From NCBI GenBank assembly GCA_029532415.1, contig JAQOTA010000020.1, positions 186,001 to 250,000 on the forward strand: a DNA stretch of 64,000 nucleotides, in the 5' to 3' direction. Positions within the stretch are counted from its first letter, which is position 1; every line of letters begins with the position of its first letter. The notes under the pieces are model-generated. The model had not been told where the DNA came from and did no database searches. It saw only the letters and a program-made list of their open reading frames with translations. Made by a program: the position numbers and the translations under genes. This DNA comes from Marasmius tenuissimus (taxonomy: Eukaryota > Basidiomycota > Agaricomycetes > Agaricales > Marasmiaceae). Of the stretch, positions 10,676 to 22,808 are shown piece after piece.

Positions 10676-13022
10676 ATGCCTTACGAGGCTGAGATCGACA
10701 GCAACGAGTGCTCCCGGCCTCGGCTCAATTCAAGAGGGTCGATACCATCTTCTCCCAAAGAGCGAATCTTTGACGTCCTGGCACTCAGGTCGACTACCCA
10801 GAAAGCCATATGTAAGTGACGAACACTTGCGATTTGAATCCCTTACCTATATCATCACAGGGTTGGTTCTCTTGGTGCTGACCCCACTTTCGGTACGCCA
10901 CATTTTTTGGGGTCGAGAGATCACGGAGTCAATGAAATCCTTTCCATTCCCCAGTGGGCCATCCACTTTGGCATACCGGGAAACCCGACAATCATCTTTG
11001 TCTGTGAGTCTTCCAGGGTCATTTTCAGATCGGACCTGAGCCTCATCACCTGCTGTATGCGCCTCTTAGTCACCTTCCTCGCATTGATACCCCAGTCGCA
11101 AGTACGTCAACGGCTCAGATGGGTCTAGCACCACTAGTTTATGCCTCCGTTTACTCAACCGCTTGCCCCGCAATGGTCAGGTACTCGGCTATTACACAGA
11201 TAAACTAGGGGACTGTTCAGGCGAAAAAGTGGCGGCATTGTTGAATGCCTCTCTGGTGTGTTGTGGCTGTTGTCTTCTCATGCTTCATTCTCCTGACTTC
11301 TATACCAATAGGGCAACGCGTAAGCTCCTTAAGCTCCATCGTATATTACCAGGCTCACCTTCCGATCTCAACAGCGTCGAGTTGATCGTGGCAGTTAGTT
11401 CATCTCCACTTTGACCCCTTTTGAAGATAATAACCCACCCGATCTCTAGATCATAGCGCTTGTGAAATGCGAACTTGAAGTCGTTCAAGCATCTCGTACG
11501 TTTTTATATATCAAAGTTCTCTTCGCTGAAGTCCACACGCTTACTGAACCTTGCGTCAGTCATCGGCTCCGTCGTGAGCAACGTTTGTGAGCCTCTAGCG
11601 CCGCTACTGCTCCTACGCTCCTAACCTTCAATCCATCCACCTAGTACTCGTAGCCGGCGTAGCCATCTTCGCGGGCGGAATGAAAAACGGGGAACAAGTC
11701 TTCTCCAGTAGTACGTATCACGTACCCCATTACATCTTCGTTCCGATCGTACTGATCAACGATAAAACGTCTACCCCCGATAGCCGAAGCTCAACTCCAA
11801 TCGGCTTTGCTAGCCATCGCGTTCAGCTCCGTTTTGTTCCCGACGATCTTCTACTTTATCGAGACGGAGAAATTGCCTCATGAGGCGATGGATAAGCGGC
11901 AGGTACATTTACTTGCTTTGAGTCGTGGGGTGCGTTCCGAGAATCACTCTTGTTCGTACTTCGTTCCCTGACCTTTCGATATTTGACAGACTGCACTGGT
12001 TTTGATCTTCAGTGAGTTAATGAGACTGTTTGGATGAATCGAACGTTCTCTCATGCATCCAACAATAGTCTACGGATCGTACCTATGGCACAACATGGTT
12101 TCATCTCGGAAGGCAAAAAACCTAGATGCGGAAGGTAGCGCCCAAGTCGAAGAAGAAGAGGCGAATCCCGACGAGGATGAAGCGGAAGAGGAGCAACTCA
12201 TGAACCCCAAAGTTGCCATTGCGCTCCTCGTGTTCGTCACTGTTGTAAGTCAAAGTTTGCGCTCACATTGTATCACTCACTGACAGCCCCCCTTACATTA
12301 AGCTCATCGGTGTAACATGCGAGTTCCTCGTTTCGTCAATCAACGGACTCGTGGACCAAAGCCCGTTGAGTAAACAGTTTGTGGCGTTCATTCTTTTGCC
12401 GATGGCCGGAAACGCTGCCGAGCACGCGTCGGCGATCATGTTGGCCTGGAAGAACAGGATGAGTATGGCATTGGATATTGCGATTGGGTCAAGCATAGTG
12501 AGTTTTCGAGCCCGTTGGGTATGTCTGACGCGCTGATCTATGTTCTTCATAATAGCAAATATCAATATTCGTGCTTCCGTACGTCCCTTTTATTCTCCCT
12601 GGCACAAGTCGCTGGCTGAACTTTCAATGTCCAGATTCATGGTTCTTCTCGCGTGGATTATTGGCAAACCTCTGACATTGTATTTCGACCTGCTGCAGAC
12701 GGTAGTTCTTGTCGTCTCTGGTTGGTACCTAGTTCTTTACACTCCAGTTCCCGAGCTCACGTTACCCGGCAGTCATGATCGTCCACTACATCGTTCAAGA
12801 CGGCAAATCCCTCTGGATCGAGGGTGTTATTCTGTGCTGTAAGTTCCAGTTCCATCCTTCGGATCGGATCCTCCTCTGACAGGTTTCCCTAGCGTTATAT
12901 GTGATCCTATGTATAGCTTTTCAGGTGTATACAGGTATGTTCCGTCGACTCTTCCCGTCGCGAACCACTTACTGAAGTCAGGCGCAGGATCGGAGTCCGC
13001 TTCTGCAATTAATTCGTGTTAG
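10676..13022 (+). CDS. Ca2+/H+ antiporter (CAX/VCX1-type cation exchanger)
   Basis: Nineteen exons close in phase to 419 residues with no internal stop, about the usual fungal VCX1 size. Known family role: vacuolar Ca2+/H+ exchange that removes Ca2+ from the cytosol. Both hallmark CAX repeats are present: GNAVE at residues 109-113 and GNAAE at 305-309, the latter followed by HASAIMLAW. An acidic stretch (about residues 237-257, EEEEANPDEDEAEEEQ) lies between the two halves, where CAX proteins carry their acidic motif. About eleven hydrophobic helices fit the fold. The 8-nt exon 11312-11319 encodes the start of the first GN motif. The usual segment between helix 2 and the first GN motif is diverged (YYTDKLGDCSGE). 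Exons: 10676-10811, 10861-10892, 10955-11003, 11070-11101, 11181-11255, 11312-11319, 11375-11393, 11450-11495, 11560-11586, 11645-11710, 11784-11902, 11990-12011, 12069-12244, 12303-12497, 12556-12578, 12635-12720, 12773-12838, 12893-12934, 12982-13022. Confidence 0.93.
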
Positions 13023-13762
13023 ACGACGCTAGTAGACTGGATTGTTGGTATGGACTCGAAATACACATGTATCGTTACCCTATCACTCACCGAATATACA
13101 TATTTTCCTCGATGAACCACGCTACGCTTTTCACTGTTCTGTTGTGGGCACGGGCTCCGGCCTCGGAGGTGGGAGCCTCGAAAGAGGAAAGACCTTACCG
13201 TGTGGCGGTACACCCGCCTCAAGATCGCCGGAAGCCAACCGAAATTCCCAGGCTCGTTTCTCTCGGAACTGTCATGACGACCCTCCTCGACTTTCACAGG
13301 ATATTCTTGTCGCTTTCAGGATCTTGGTGAGTGCCTGTCAACTTCAATGACCTTTCTTGACTCTGGATCATGATTATTGAGTTCTTGTGAAACTCCACCG
13401 GTACCGCCCCAGTAGGCTTTGACACCGCGTGAGGCAATGCATTTCTCACTGAAGGATCCAAGAAGGACCCTACAAGTAACAGATTACGACATAGCCATGC
13501 CGCCGTCTCGGTATAGGCTTGTTACTTCGCCTGACTCGTTTCTCCCGAAACGTCCGCTCACCCACAGGTCAGCCGCAACAGTCACCATTCAAGTCGAGTG
13601 AACCGAGTCATAACGTATAACGCCCGAAGCGGTACCTCAGGTCTTCACGTCAGCAGACGAAACCGCATATAAGGAGGACGGTTCTGAACGTCTCTTTCCC
13701 CAGAACCACCCCACCATTACTTTACCCCACCAGTAACTCCACCACTAGTAACTCCGGATATC
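13023..13762. other. Intergenic, no gene seen
   Basis: Separates the antiporter stop from the next start. Overlapping short frames on both strands have no family features. The last 100 nt are CA/CT-rich, like a fungal promoter and 5' leader. Confidence 0.35.
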
Positions 13763-14471
13763 ATGGGCGAGACACGACGATCTGTTTACCACCCCAAATT
13801 CGCTAAGAAGGTATTATTCGTCCTTTGACGTCATTGGTGTTCTGGGTAACTCACTCGTCGTTATAGGCTTTCCGTGCTAACGCTCGTGAAGCTGGTATGC
13901 GATACGTGGATGCTCTCCAGGCACGAAAGGAAGCTCAAGTCGAAGCCGGAGCAAAGACCCTTCACACGAAGCCTGGCATTGGACGAAGGAATCCTGGGAG
14001 GATGGACGGCGTGAAGTGGAATGGAGATTCTTTTGTTTGCGCTACCCACGTAGACGGAGATGACCATGACTCGGACTCAGAACGGTACTCGGACTCGGGG
14101 TATGACTCAGAGTCGGATGTGCAAGACGAGAGGAGGCCCGATAGCAAGACCTATGAGATCTCGTTGATGGATATTGCGAAGCCTATGAAGGTGAAGGGTA
14201 CGTTCCATCGTCCTTGGGGTTTGCCAACTATCTCGTGATTGACCGAACGATTATAGGGGTAGCCAAGGAATTCGAGATCGTGCAAACCGTCCAACGAGTT
14301 ATTGCTCTCGAGGACGATGCGAAGAGCGATGCATGGGACCTAGCCAGCTGCGCTGAGTCGGATTGGGATGAAGTTTACGACGAGGACCTTTTGGAAGCCC
14401 CGGAGAAGGCCCGTCAGACTTACTCCGATGCTTCGAGGGCGAAACCAAAGGGAGTTGGAACAGGAACTTGA
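13763..14471 (+). CDS. Conserved acidic protein of unknown function
   Basis: Three exons, 13763-13810, 13867-14197 and 14257-14471, close in phase to 197 residues. The N-terminus is basic (MGETRRSVYHPKFAKK and a following Ala/Arg-rich stretch). The middle holds a run of Asp/Ser/Glu repeats (around residues 75-95, DHDSDSERYSDSGYDSE) and the C-terminus has an acidic patch (SDWDEVYDEDLLEAPE). No signal peptide or membrane helix is present, so a nuclear or cytosolic protein is likely. The clean exon structure and strong codon bias support a real gene. I do not recognise the family. Confidence 0.75.
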
Positions 14472-14812
14472 AGTAGCGGGTGGGCGGTAGTTGGTCGCCG
14501 TTATTCTCGGTTAGCCTCGTTGGGGAGAGATTGTTTTATCCCGTTGGTACGGAGAGCTGAATTCTGAATTGGGGGTCGTCACTTGCTTTCGTGGTGGGAG
14601 TCTACTGGAGGTTCCCGCGCAACCTGACTTACAATTGCTAGATATATATAACAATATACCTATACCACTATCATACACATCTCTTCGCTCGTTTGTGGCG
14701 AAATTGAATTCTCGCTCTCCCGGTAGCGCATCTATCTTTTGATTTTTGCCTGTAACCTATGCGCTCCGAGACATTACAGCGTAGATGTCTATTTGGGCAA
14801 GTTGGATCTCCA

Positions 14813-16353
14813 CTATGGAAGAACCACTGCTCGATTAAGATTCATTTCCATTGTTTTTGGCGGGTGTAGGGTGTAAGGATTACCTGTCAGTAGAACAATG
14901 TGCATACAACACAATGAGATCCTTTCACGGCGGGCTTTTTGATGTCCACTCGTGCTTTGTGTGGTGATGGCACCACAGTTGTCCAGTCATTGTCCAGTTG
15001 ATTGTCCTCAAATTCTGGGTGAGGTTTACCCGGGTCCCCATTCAGTTCCCGAGTTGCAAACGACTGGACAACCCAGGTGCCATCACACAAAGTGCGGTTG
15101 GACATCAAGAATCCCGCCGTGTTTTCAACTTGAGGTAAAGACGTCACTCACCTAACACCAACTCTGGGTACCCGTAGTCACGAGCGTATTCCTTCCCATC
15201 GAAACTATAGTCTTTGATTTTTAGAAACTCGTCAACCGCATCATAGGCCCCGGTGCCCCATGAGATGCCAGTCCATGACAATACCTCTAATCCCGGGATT
15301 CCATATGTATCCCAGTCCTCCTCGGGAATCTCACCTTGTCCGTCTGGGTCGCAAGACCAGTAGTAAAGAGGGTTGTCGAGGGGGCATTGCATAGAATAAG
15401 TCCCTCTGGCATGCTCCACAGGGATCGGGGGCACGAAAAGATAGACGGGAGTGGAGCACATCGTGACTTTGCGGTCAAACGAGCCTACCAAGACAAACTG
15501 AACATCGTCGACAAATACTGAACGAGCGGAGCTATCAGTGAAGGTAGAGCGGGGGAGTAACTAGGTGGGCCCACCGATGTCTTCTTTAGCGGATTTGACA
15601 AGATTGAGAGACTGACTGAGGTAGGCCGTGCGTAGAGCTCCAACAGGAAGAAAGAATGAGAAGCGAATTTCCAGGCGATGACGGTTGGTGTTGTGAAAAG
15701 AGAGATCAATGCGTGATGGTACTACACCAATCAGTACAAGGGGAACCAGCTGGTTCAATAGACACACCCGAGGTAGAGTAGCGGGCTTCAACGCCGGCAC
15801 TGCAGTCTTGAAACGTCCGCTCAGGAGAAGGAATGCAGGGGAAATGGGCAAGAACCTCGGCAGGATTGGTGCAATCAACAACAGTCCCGAAGGTCAAGAG
15901 TTTATATCCTGAGAACTTTAACTTTGGCAGTTCCTTCAAACGCCTTGTCATTCCTGACGAGGCAATCACATGTAAGAAGCCGCCAAGTTGATCTTCAAAG
16001 CAGGCAATAATCTCAAGAGGATTAATTCGGGGGAGAGCGTCTTGGCGAGGTGGGACCGACGGGAAATCGATGAGAGGGCCAGGTCGGGGGCGAGTGTTTT
16101 GACGAGATGGGACTGGCATATAGGTGGATAGGTCGGGGGAGGCGTGTTTGCTCGCGGCTGAGAGTAAAATGGAAGGCAAATCGTACTGCCATGTGTGAGT
16201 TTTGGGGCTGAACATCCAAAGGCTCCATATTGGTGAAACCTGTTGCTTTTTACACTGAGCCAAAACCAACCAGTTGGGTGCGTAGCGATGGCCTGATACG
16301 GATGAATATTCATCGACATAAACAGAGGCTCCAGCACACCTTCGAAGCGACAT
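14813..16353 (-). CDS. Protein Y, copy 2, lacking the C-terminal anchor
   Basis: Exons 16353-15768, 15721-15575, 15517-15152 and 14883-14813 close in phase to 389 residues. The third is exactly 366 nt, the same length as its counterpart in Y1, and carries PVYLFVPPIPVEH, YWSCDPDG and YARDYGYPELVLG. The first exon fuses what are separate exons in Y1 and starts inside the Y1 N-terminus, so about 20 residues are missing. After the 366-nt exon the polar region and membrane helix of Y1 are absent. The only continuation is a 71-nt exon reached over a 268-nt intron that contains an inverted-repeat element. X2 ends only 36 nt upstream. The product would be a soluble, shortened Y. It may be functional or decaying. 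Confidence 0.6.
14926..15121. repeat. 196-bp imperfect inverted repeat (MITE-like hairpin)
   Basis: The left arm starts CACGGCGGGCTTTTTGATGT at 14926. The right arm ends at 15121 with its imperfect reverse complement. The arms stay similar for about 65-70 nt, including a shared GCTTTGTGTG/ACTTTGTGTG and a GTTGTCCAGTC segment, with about 60 nt of spacer. It sits in the last intron of Y2. No clear target-site duplication was found, so whether it is a MITE or an older local inverted duplication is open. Confidence 0.7.
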
Positions 16354-16389
16354 CTCCCTACACACGCGTTCTTTTATTTAGGCTGACAT

Positions 16390-16867
16390 TCAGTCGGTCT
16401 GTCTGGGCCTCTTGCAACGTCGACTCACTACTTCGAAGTTCTCGGCTTCATCTCTATTTACTGATTCGACCGTTACGCTAGTAAACGCTCCCGGTAGTCC
16501 GAGCAAAGTAATATGTTGTACGCTTTTCCTGACTCGAAGCACCTTACACTCTACCAATTCCGGTTTGTAATGGGTTAATCCCCGTGTTATATTCTGGCAT
16601 TGGTATTCCATAATGACGCTCAAAACCTTAGAGGACGCATCTTTTCGAATGATAATGTCTCCCATCGAGAATCTTTTGAACATATTTCCATGCTGCGCCC
16701 AAAGGTGGGTGAGCGCCCTACTAAAGATATCCTTAATAGACGTACCAGATTGACCATATCTCCTCGTCACTGTTGTAGACATTCGTGGTCGCGTCACCCG
16801 CCACACTCTGTATAGTCGCAAAATTTCCGATCTGGCAATTTCTAGCGTGAGTGAAGAACCTGCTCAT
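16390..16867 (-). pseudogene. Small protein X, copy 2, probably frameshifted
   Basis: The start at 16867 gives MSRFFTHARNCQIGNFATI, then a Val/Ala/Asp/Thr stretch, an intron from about 16760 to 16706, and a second exon beginning HGNMFKRFSMGDIIIRKD. The C-terminal core contains VRKSVQHITLLGLPGAF and stops at 16390. Compared with copy 3 the end of exon 1 is one base short, so the two exons no longer join in phase. This suggests recent loss of function or an unrecognised splice. The stop is 36 nt upstream of Y2 in the same orientation. Confidence 0.5.
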
Positions 16868-17742
16868 CGGAGTCTTGCTGAGCTCTTAGAGGACGCGATA
16901 GAGAGAATAGAGCGAAGTACAGTGTCGAAGGAAGCGTAAACAGTACTTGGACAGCACCCATGTATGTGAGTCATCTAGTCACTCTCCCGGACTCATCAGT
17001 AACCATGACACGGAATCAAGACGATTACATATACGTCGGCCGCCGCAGTCTGCGCAGCTTTCAAGGAAATGATAACAACGAGGGGAGGAGAATAGTCCCG
17101 GACATGTCCTAATAAAGTCCCGACGAAGTGAATAGAAGAGAATGAATACTATGAGCGACATATGAGTGAAGCTATGATGTGCAGAGCAGGTCCATTCCTC
17201 AACAAACACCCGACTCAAACGCCGCTCGGCGGTGTCAAGACAGGGTGATTCAACATCTTGATTCATGGCAAGATCAATGCCGAAGAACCGAATGCATCTC
17301 GAAGCTATAGATGGAAGCTCTATTGAGTACAGGACACTGTAAGCCTTTCGTCGTGCTTTCAACCGAGGTGTAACCAAGTGAGCATCTCACCTCGACCTCA
17401 GACGTTAGCTCGAGCACGTCAGGAACAGCTTGTCTAAGCCACATCGCTTAGTCGTTCTGGTCTGAGGTCGAGCGAAAAGCCCACAGCGCATTAAGATCTT
17501 AGCGAAGCAGCAGTTTCTGCCAGTCTCTGCACGTCTACACAAAGATAGAGATACAGGTCGCAAGAAACTCGTTACCCTGGGAGGGCAATGGACCTACTCG
17601 TATTCGTTCTATTAACACCCCAAGGTATGGCTTAGATCACGTTATGTAGCCGTACAAAGCAATACGTCGGGCCGAATGGTTTATCGTTCAGATACATCAT
17701 TTGACTGAGACAATATTGAATTATCGAAAAGACCGCACAGAT
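16868..17742. other. No confident gene; one small hairpin
   Basis: A 132-residue minus-strand frame at 16979-17377 has a mixed, non-family-like composition. CGACCTCAGA at 17392 is mirrored by TCTGAGGTCG at 17461, and a second short inverted pair (CTAAGC...GCTTAG) lies inside, making a compact hairpin of unknown origin. Confidence 0.3.
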
Positions 17743-18972
17743 TCACCAGTTGCTCCCTAAGCTGTCGAGATCAGTATATAGAATTGAGCGTATGAAAGCA
17801 GACGGCGTACTGAGGTCAATAGAAGTGCTCCTTCTAACTACTGACGAGGACCGCCCTGGAGCCTTACGGATTCGGAATCCCAGATTCACCTGCTGCAGGA
17901 GGCTCACAAAACCCGAGATCCACGACTCGGTAGGAGTCAGGCAAAGACAATAATTTTCTGTTACTGAACTGTCTTGAGCCTCAAAGACTGTACAAAAACG
18001 TAGAAGAGAGGGGATCACAAACAGGAATACCCATGTCCGAAGGAGCTGCTATATATCGTGACAAGAGATGCATAGGTCAAATAGGTCCCGACAGCGAGGA
18101 TATCTTGACATGGAGGGCGACAATGAAAAGATAACAAGGACAAAAGGTATGAAGAATCCATGCCCTTCTTGAGACGAAGAACCTGAGCAAGAAAAGGTGT
18201 AGTCCGGCAGAGACCTGACTGATAGGAACAAGGGTGCAGCCAACGTCTAGAGCGAGAGATAGATAATACGTAGTGAGAAAAGTACAAACCTTCAGATGAA
18301 TCGAAACCAGTCGCCGCCTGGGGAAGACATGTACCCTTCGGGCGAGGATAAGAAAGACATCGCTTCCAGCACGACTGATAGAGCAGACAAACAAAGACAA
18401 GTTCACGTTCATAGCGGTCCAGAGTAGTGAAGAAGTAAGTCAATGATGTAAAACGGGAGCACCGGCGACGACAAATTGGTCTCCAAGACGCAACTATGGA
18501 CCTCGAAGCCAAGGAAAAAGACACGAACTGATCGTCTACCGTACCAATATATACCCGCGAGAACTCGGACAAGGAAATGAACAAGCAAAACAACGGTGAA
18601 GAAAGAGGTACCGCGCACGGCGATTGCCCTAGGGAAATTAAAGGTATTTTCAACAAATCATGAAATCTCGAGTTGAAAAGGAAGAAGGACTGGTCTTGTG
18701 GGCAGATAGGAAGACGACGAGGACCATTCAGCGAAACAGAACGGGTGACACATCGCAAAAAAAGTCACGAGATTCCCCTCATTGGTAGAAATAGGTATCA
18801 TGGAACTCCAAACCATGCAGACCGGGAGGAATGAAGGGATCAAGAGAGCCGATAGGCAGAATTGAAGGGGGGCGAAGAGGGTAAAAGGACCCTGGTTACA
18901 GTCTAGCCATGTCAATTCGTCGGCCGGTAGAGCTGCTTGAGGGGTTTGGTGGTATCCTTGTGTCTCAGACAA
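17743..18972 (-). pseudogene. Possible decayed multi-pass membrane protein gene
   Basis: Several overlapping minus-strand frames here are rich in Leu/Phe/Val and give helix-like blocks (for example RGTSFFTVVLLVHFLVRVL and PFYIIDLLLHY). They are interrupted by stops and I could not splice them into one frame. The pattern fits a decayed member of a polytopic membrane family, but no specific motif was recognised. Confidence 0.25.
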
Positions 18973-21579
18973 GTTGCTGCAATGGATTGACAGGTAGACG
19001 AGACGACAAGATTGATTGGTGGATACATAAGTATGTGCACTAAGAGCGTCGTGCCGTGTAAAATCACTTTTTTATTAAATCCCGTGGTTATGCCATCCAA
19101 AGACTCCATCTGTAGACCCAGTGGGAAGGCCTATGAAATTAGCCAACGAGTAGGAGGACCACTAAATAATGCTTCGTTGGTGATCGATACGAGATTACAG
19201 GGGGGATTTGAGAGCAAAACGGGGAGAGTTGTTCAGCTCAAACACAATAGAAGCGCTCATAGATTCGATCTCAATTTATCCGTTCTGATTATTCGGATCC
19301 GGACGCCTCATTTCAGCTGTTCAATGGAAGCAAGCGCCACGGCTACTACGACGGAGTGTTACCCATGCAGATCCCATTTCAACTGTGGTAGGGTAGTGCG
19401 GACAATGGACAACAGACCCTCCGGTGTGGCTATGGTAGTAATCAACCGTTAGAACTCTGGATGGTCTAGGTGCGCTTTCCTCTCCTAACTTGAGCTTCTG
19501 AATGGGTCACACGTGAATGTCATTGCAGATACTTCGTCAATTGTCGGCATGAACTATCCCTCCTTTTTCTCAGTGATATCAGTCATGGCCATTTTCAGAC
19601 GCAAGAGGCAGCGTCGATTTCGAACAATTACCGATGAACATGATTGTTGTCGCCGGAACCGAGGCGAATAAGGTCTACGAGAATAACGGGGACTCTGGAT
19701 ATGGGTGAAACAAAATATGATTGGGTTGTGGCTGGGAGAATTGTGATCCGAGTTTCTTTGACGGCTTCGAGTATAGAAAGTGATAGGAGAAAGCCCATCG
19801 AGCAGTCCGTATGTACTGGTGATCTGGTGGACGAGGCATATGTGAGGGAGCCGCTATAAGTTCAACAAATAATTGACACAACACAGCGAGCACGCACGCA
19901 CGCAGCATATAGCACGTGGAACAATTCAGGCTACCTGCCCCCCCCCCCCACTACAGTCACAATAACATTCAAAGCACTGTACTTGACCCAGAGGGTTGAA
20001 CTGAGAAGCTGTCTCTCCCCTGTGAGAGTAGATTGAGGAAGGGACGGGTACAAATGGGCACAAAGTTGTTCAGCATCTAGTCTGTAGCCCTCTGCAATAT
20101 ACCGTATTGAATGTCTCCCGGTTGGTCCAGGGACACCAAAATCTGGTTCCTGGTGGATGAATTCGAGTCCCCCTCACGTTGTGCACTGATATAAAGCTAT
20201 TTTTTTTCTGCTGTCATTGTGCTTCCAATTGGTGGGAGAATGATGGCTCGTAATAGCTATGCACTCGCGCACTCACTGTTGATCTACTGAGGTATCATTC
20301 ACGGTGTCGCGAGCCAAAGAGTGGGTTGTTTCCTACCCTCGTCGAGGTGGTAGTGAACCCGAATATTTTCTCTTTGGGTGTAAGAAAAGAGGGAGAAAGA
20401 AAATATGGGGAAACAAAGGAGAAAGTCACCGCATTCGCTGGATGAGGCGGGAATGTTCTCACCCCGGTTGAATGCAAATACCAACCTTGAGGTTGCCTGA
20501 AAATGATATCGACGAAGGACGGACTATGGGATCTCTTCATGCCTAACGTGGTCCCTTTCAGACCCGTATGTAACGCAACAAAACAAGTTTCGGATTGTAA
20601 CGATGGCTCCGAAATTCGAATACACCTATCTTCAAATCAAGCTTACGCTATCTCTGCCGATTCGAGACCGCGTTGAGCTTGCCGTCATTAGGGCTAGGGT
20701 AGCTTGAGAGATATGTTTGGGTGTTAATCGCAAGATATTGAGAGGTAAAAAGCCCAAGACCAAACTGCGACCCTTCAGTTAGATGAATGAAAGATGAAAT
20801 GAATGATACATTGAATCTGATGCATGATGCATGTATTATCGTCCCGTTGTTACGTGCAGTTGCTAGCTCACTACACATTATAAAACTATCGGTCTGAATC
20901 TTGACGGGAGATTCTCATTCCCTCTTTCTCTTCCGACGTCTGCTTTAATAGGGGTCGAGAAAGGTGTATTCTCGATCCCCCAAAGCAAGTTGATTTTGGA
21001 TCTCAAGGATATCAAGAACGCAAGTATCCCCGGAGACCTCAGAAAATACCAGACAGACCTCGTTTTTTTTCTTTCATTTCGAAAGTAAGCCACAGCTGTA
21101 CAACGACTCTGAGTGTGCCAGTAGCGCTTCATGTATCTCCATAGTGCATCCCAATTCTCGGGGTCGGATTGACGCTCCTGCCCAAAAGCGTGAGTGTTCT
21201 TTCCGAGCACTCTGCAGTCACTCAGTCTTACAGTCAAAAATCCAGGTTTTATTTCCCAGAGACCACCACAAATGCCAAGAGCTGACTTCGGGGGTGCTAA
21301 CGAGGGAAAAAGCAGTCAGGAGAAAATCTTCGCCTCGTTTACTTCCATGATGACAGTCGAAAATCCGTTCACACCCCCATTCACCCCCACTATCCATTCA
21401 TTGACCGGGACGATCAGCACGTATTCGACTGCAACGTGGGTGTTCAGAGTTGTCACCAAATATCTACAAGCGTCTCAGACCCGCTTTGCCCATCATTTCC
21501 CTGCCAAGCAGGTCACCAAAAAATACCGCTGAGTAAGCGATTATCATTCTATCCACCTTAGCATTACCCTAAAAGTTAG
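18973..21579. other. No confident gene; candidate small secreted peptide frame
   Basis: A minus-strand frame at 19908-19675 begins MLRACVLAVLCQLFVELIAA, which looks like a signal peptide, and runs 77 residues without cysteine-rich or family features. A run of C at about 19938-19950 and alternating CACG repeats just before it are simple sequence. Nothing else could be supported. Confidence 0.25.
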
Positions 21580-22498
21580 AAAGCACCACCAGGGCAACGA
21601 GTTCTACAGATTTGAGCCAACAAACAACAGCAGTTGACCCTCCGACTTCGACGACAGAGTAAGCAGCGGCCGTTTAGTCATCTTCCTCCTCTTGATGCAT
21701 CTTACTTGCCTACGCCCCGCAGTAGTACCCAGGGACAGCAAACACAAACCTCTCCGAGTTCTACCCCGTCATTCGTCGAAACGTCATTATCTCGGAATAC
21801 GAGCCCAAACTCAAACACTATGCCATCCAAAACGTATCCCGTTAGGCCGAACGCCACATCCCGAAGCATATCAACCACGGCAACCACGACTAGCGCCTCA
21901 CCAGCTCCTTCGAATCCGCCAGACTCACTTCGTAAGGGACGCATAGGACCCATAGCTGGACTAGTGGTCGGGCTGACTATCCTGATCCTCCTCTTTCTTC
22001 TCCTATGGTGGAGGCGAAGAAAACACAGTGAGTTCCATCGGAATATTTCGACGTGAAAAGTCCGCGAGTTGATTGGTGCTTATAGACGCCCAGCGGCTAC
22101 AGGAATACACGGATATTGTCACGCCACGCCCACTATCTTTGTCATTCCGACCGTCTGAGATGGACTCGAAGCGATCGTCCATGGCAAAAGGTACAAACGA
22201 CATTGTCGCGATGATGGCGTGGGATAGAAACCGGAGTGAAGATTTAACTCACTCGAGGGAAGGTCCGGATCATGAGAGTCACGATCGGAGAGACTACCGA
22301 CTTGGACCCAGAAGAGAAAACTCAGGGACGGAGGCTTCTCGGTCTCTCACTGCTTCACCTCTTTCTGATACCACCGACATCGAGGACATGCATGTTCTAC
22401 GGACCCAACTAAACTCCGTGATTCTCAGGATGGCACGACTGGAGACGGGGGAAGAGGCGCCACCGGATTATGCCTCTTCCACTGGTCGATCGACCTAG
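21580..22498 (+). CDS. Single-pass surface protein, family T copy 1 (5' end unresolved)
   Basis: Exons 21580-21658, 21723-22027 and 22086-22498 join in phase. They encode a Ser/Thr/Pro-rich extracellular stalk, a membrane helix (IAGLVVGLTILILLFLLLWW) followed by the stop-transfer run RRRK, and a cytoplasmic tail ending near TGEEAPPDYASS. The tail closely matches T3 (HVLRTQLNS against HILQTQLNA). APPDY is a PPxY-type motif, the kind bound by WW domains of Rsp5/NEDD4 ubiquitin ligases. No signal peptide or N-terminal domain comparable to T2 and T4 was found upstream, so the gene is either 5'-truncated or has diverged first exons. Confidence 0.6.
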
Positions 22499-22779
22499 CA
22501 TTTGGACTTCAATAACTATATCATCGTCATCTTAATATTCAAGCCTTGGACATCTCTGTATATACCTCTCGCTATAGCTACTATAAGCCCTTAAACCGTC
22601 GAAATCTGGCGATCCTGTCGCTAGTTAGTCAAAAGCAAAATATTGGGCGCGATCTCCGAGCGGTCTGAAGCACAGGACCAGGGAACGGCTCCTCTGAAGT
22701 GCAGTTGTTTGTGTACCTCTAAGGCGTCAGAGTAGGTAATCGGAGATGGACGTGCGAAATCCGGAAAATCGTGGTCACT

Positions 22780-22808
22780 ATGGTATGTGATATGATATCA
22801 CATACCAT
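22780..22808. repeat. 29-bp perfect palindrome
   Basis: ATGGTATGTGATAT, one central G, then its exact reverse complement. It lies about 280 bp 3' of T1. Could be a dyad regulatory site or the scar of an excised or inserted element. Confidence 0.85.

Noticed and set aside
13016..13350. Overlapping frames on both strands after the antiporter
   Set aside because: No family features, and they start inside the antiporter stop region.
14887..15147. 86-residue minus-strand frame in the Y2 intron as a gene
   Set aside because: It is produced by the inverted-repeat element; the intron splice sites around it fit Y2.
18015..18758. 247-residue minus-strand frame as an intact gene
   Set aside because: Hydrophobic blocks jump between frames and no start, signal or family motif supports this frame as it stands. 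Kept only as part of a possible decayed gene.
20878..21237. 119-residue minus-strand frame
   Set aside because: No partner exons or motif, and it lies where the missing 5' end of T1 could be on the other strand.
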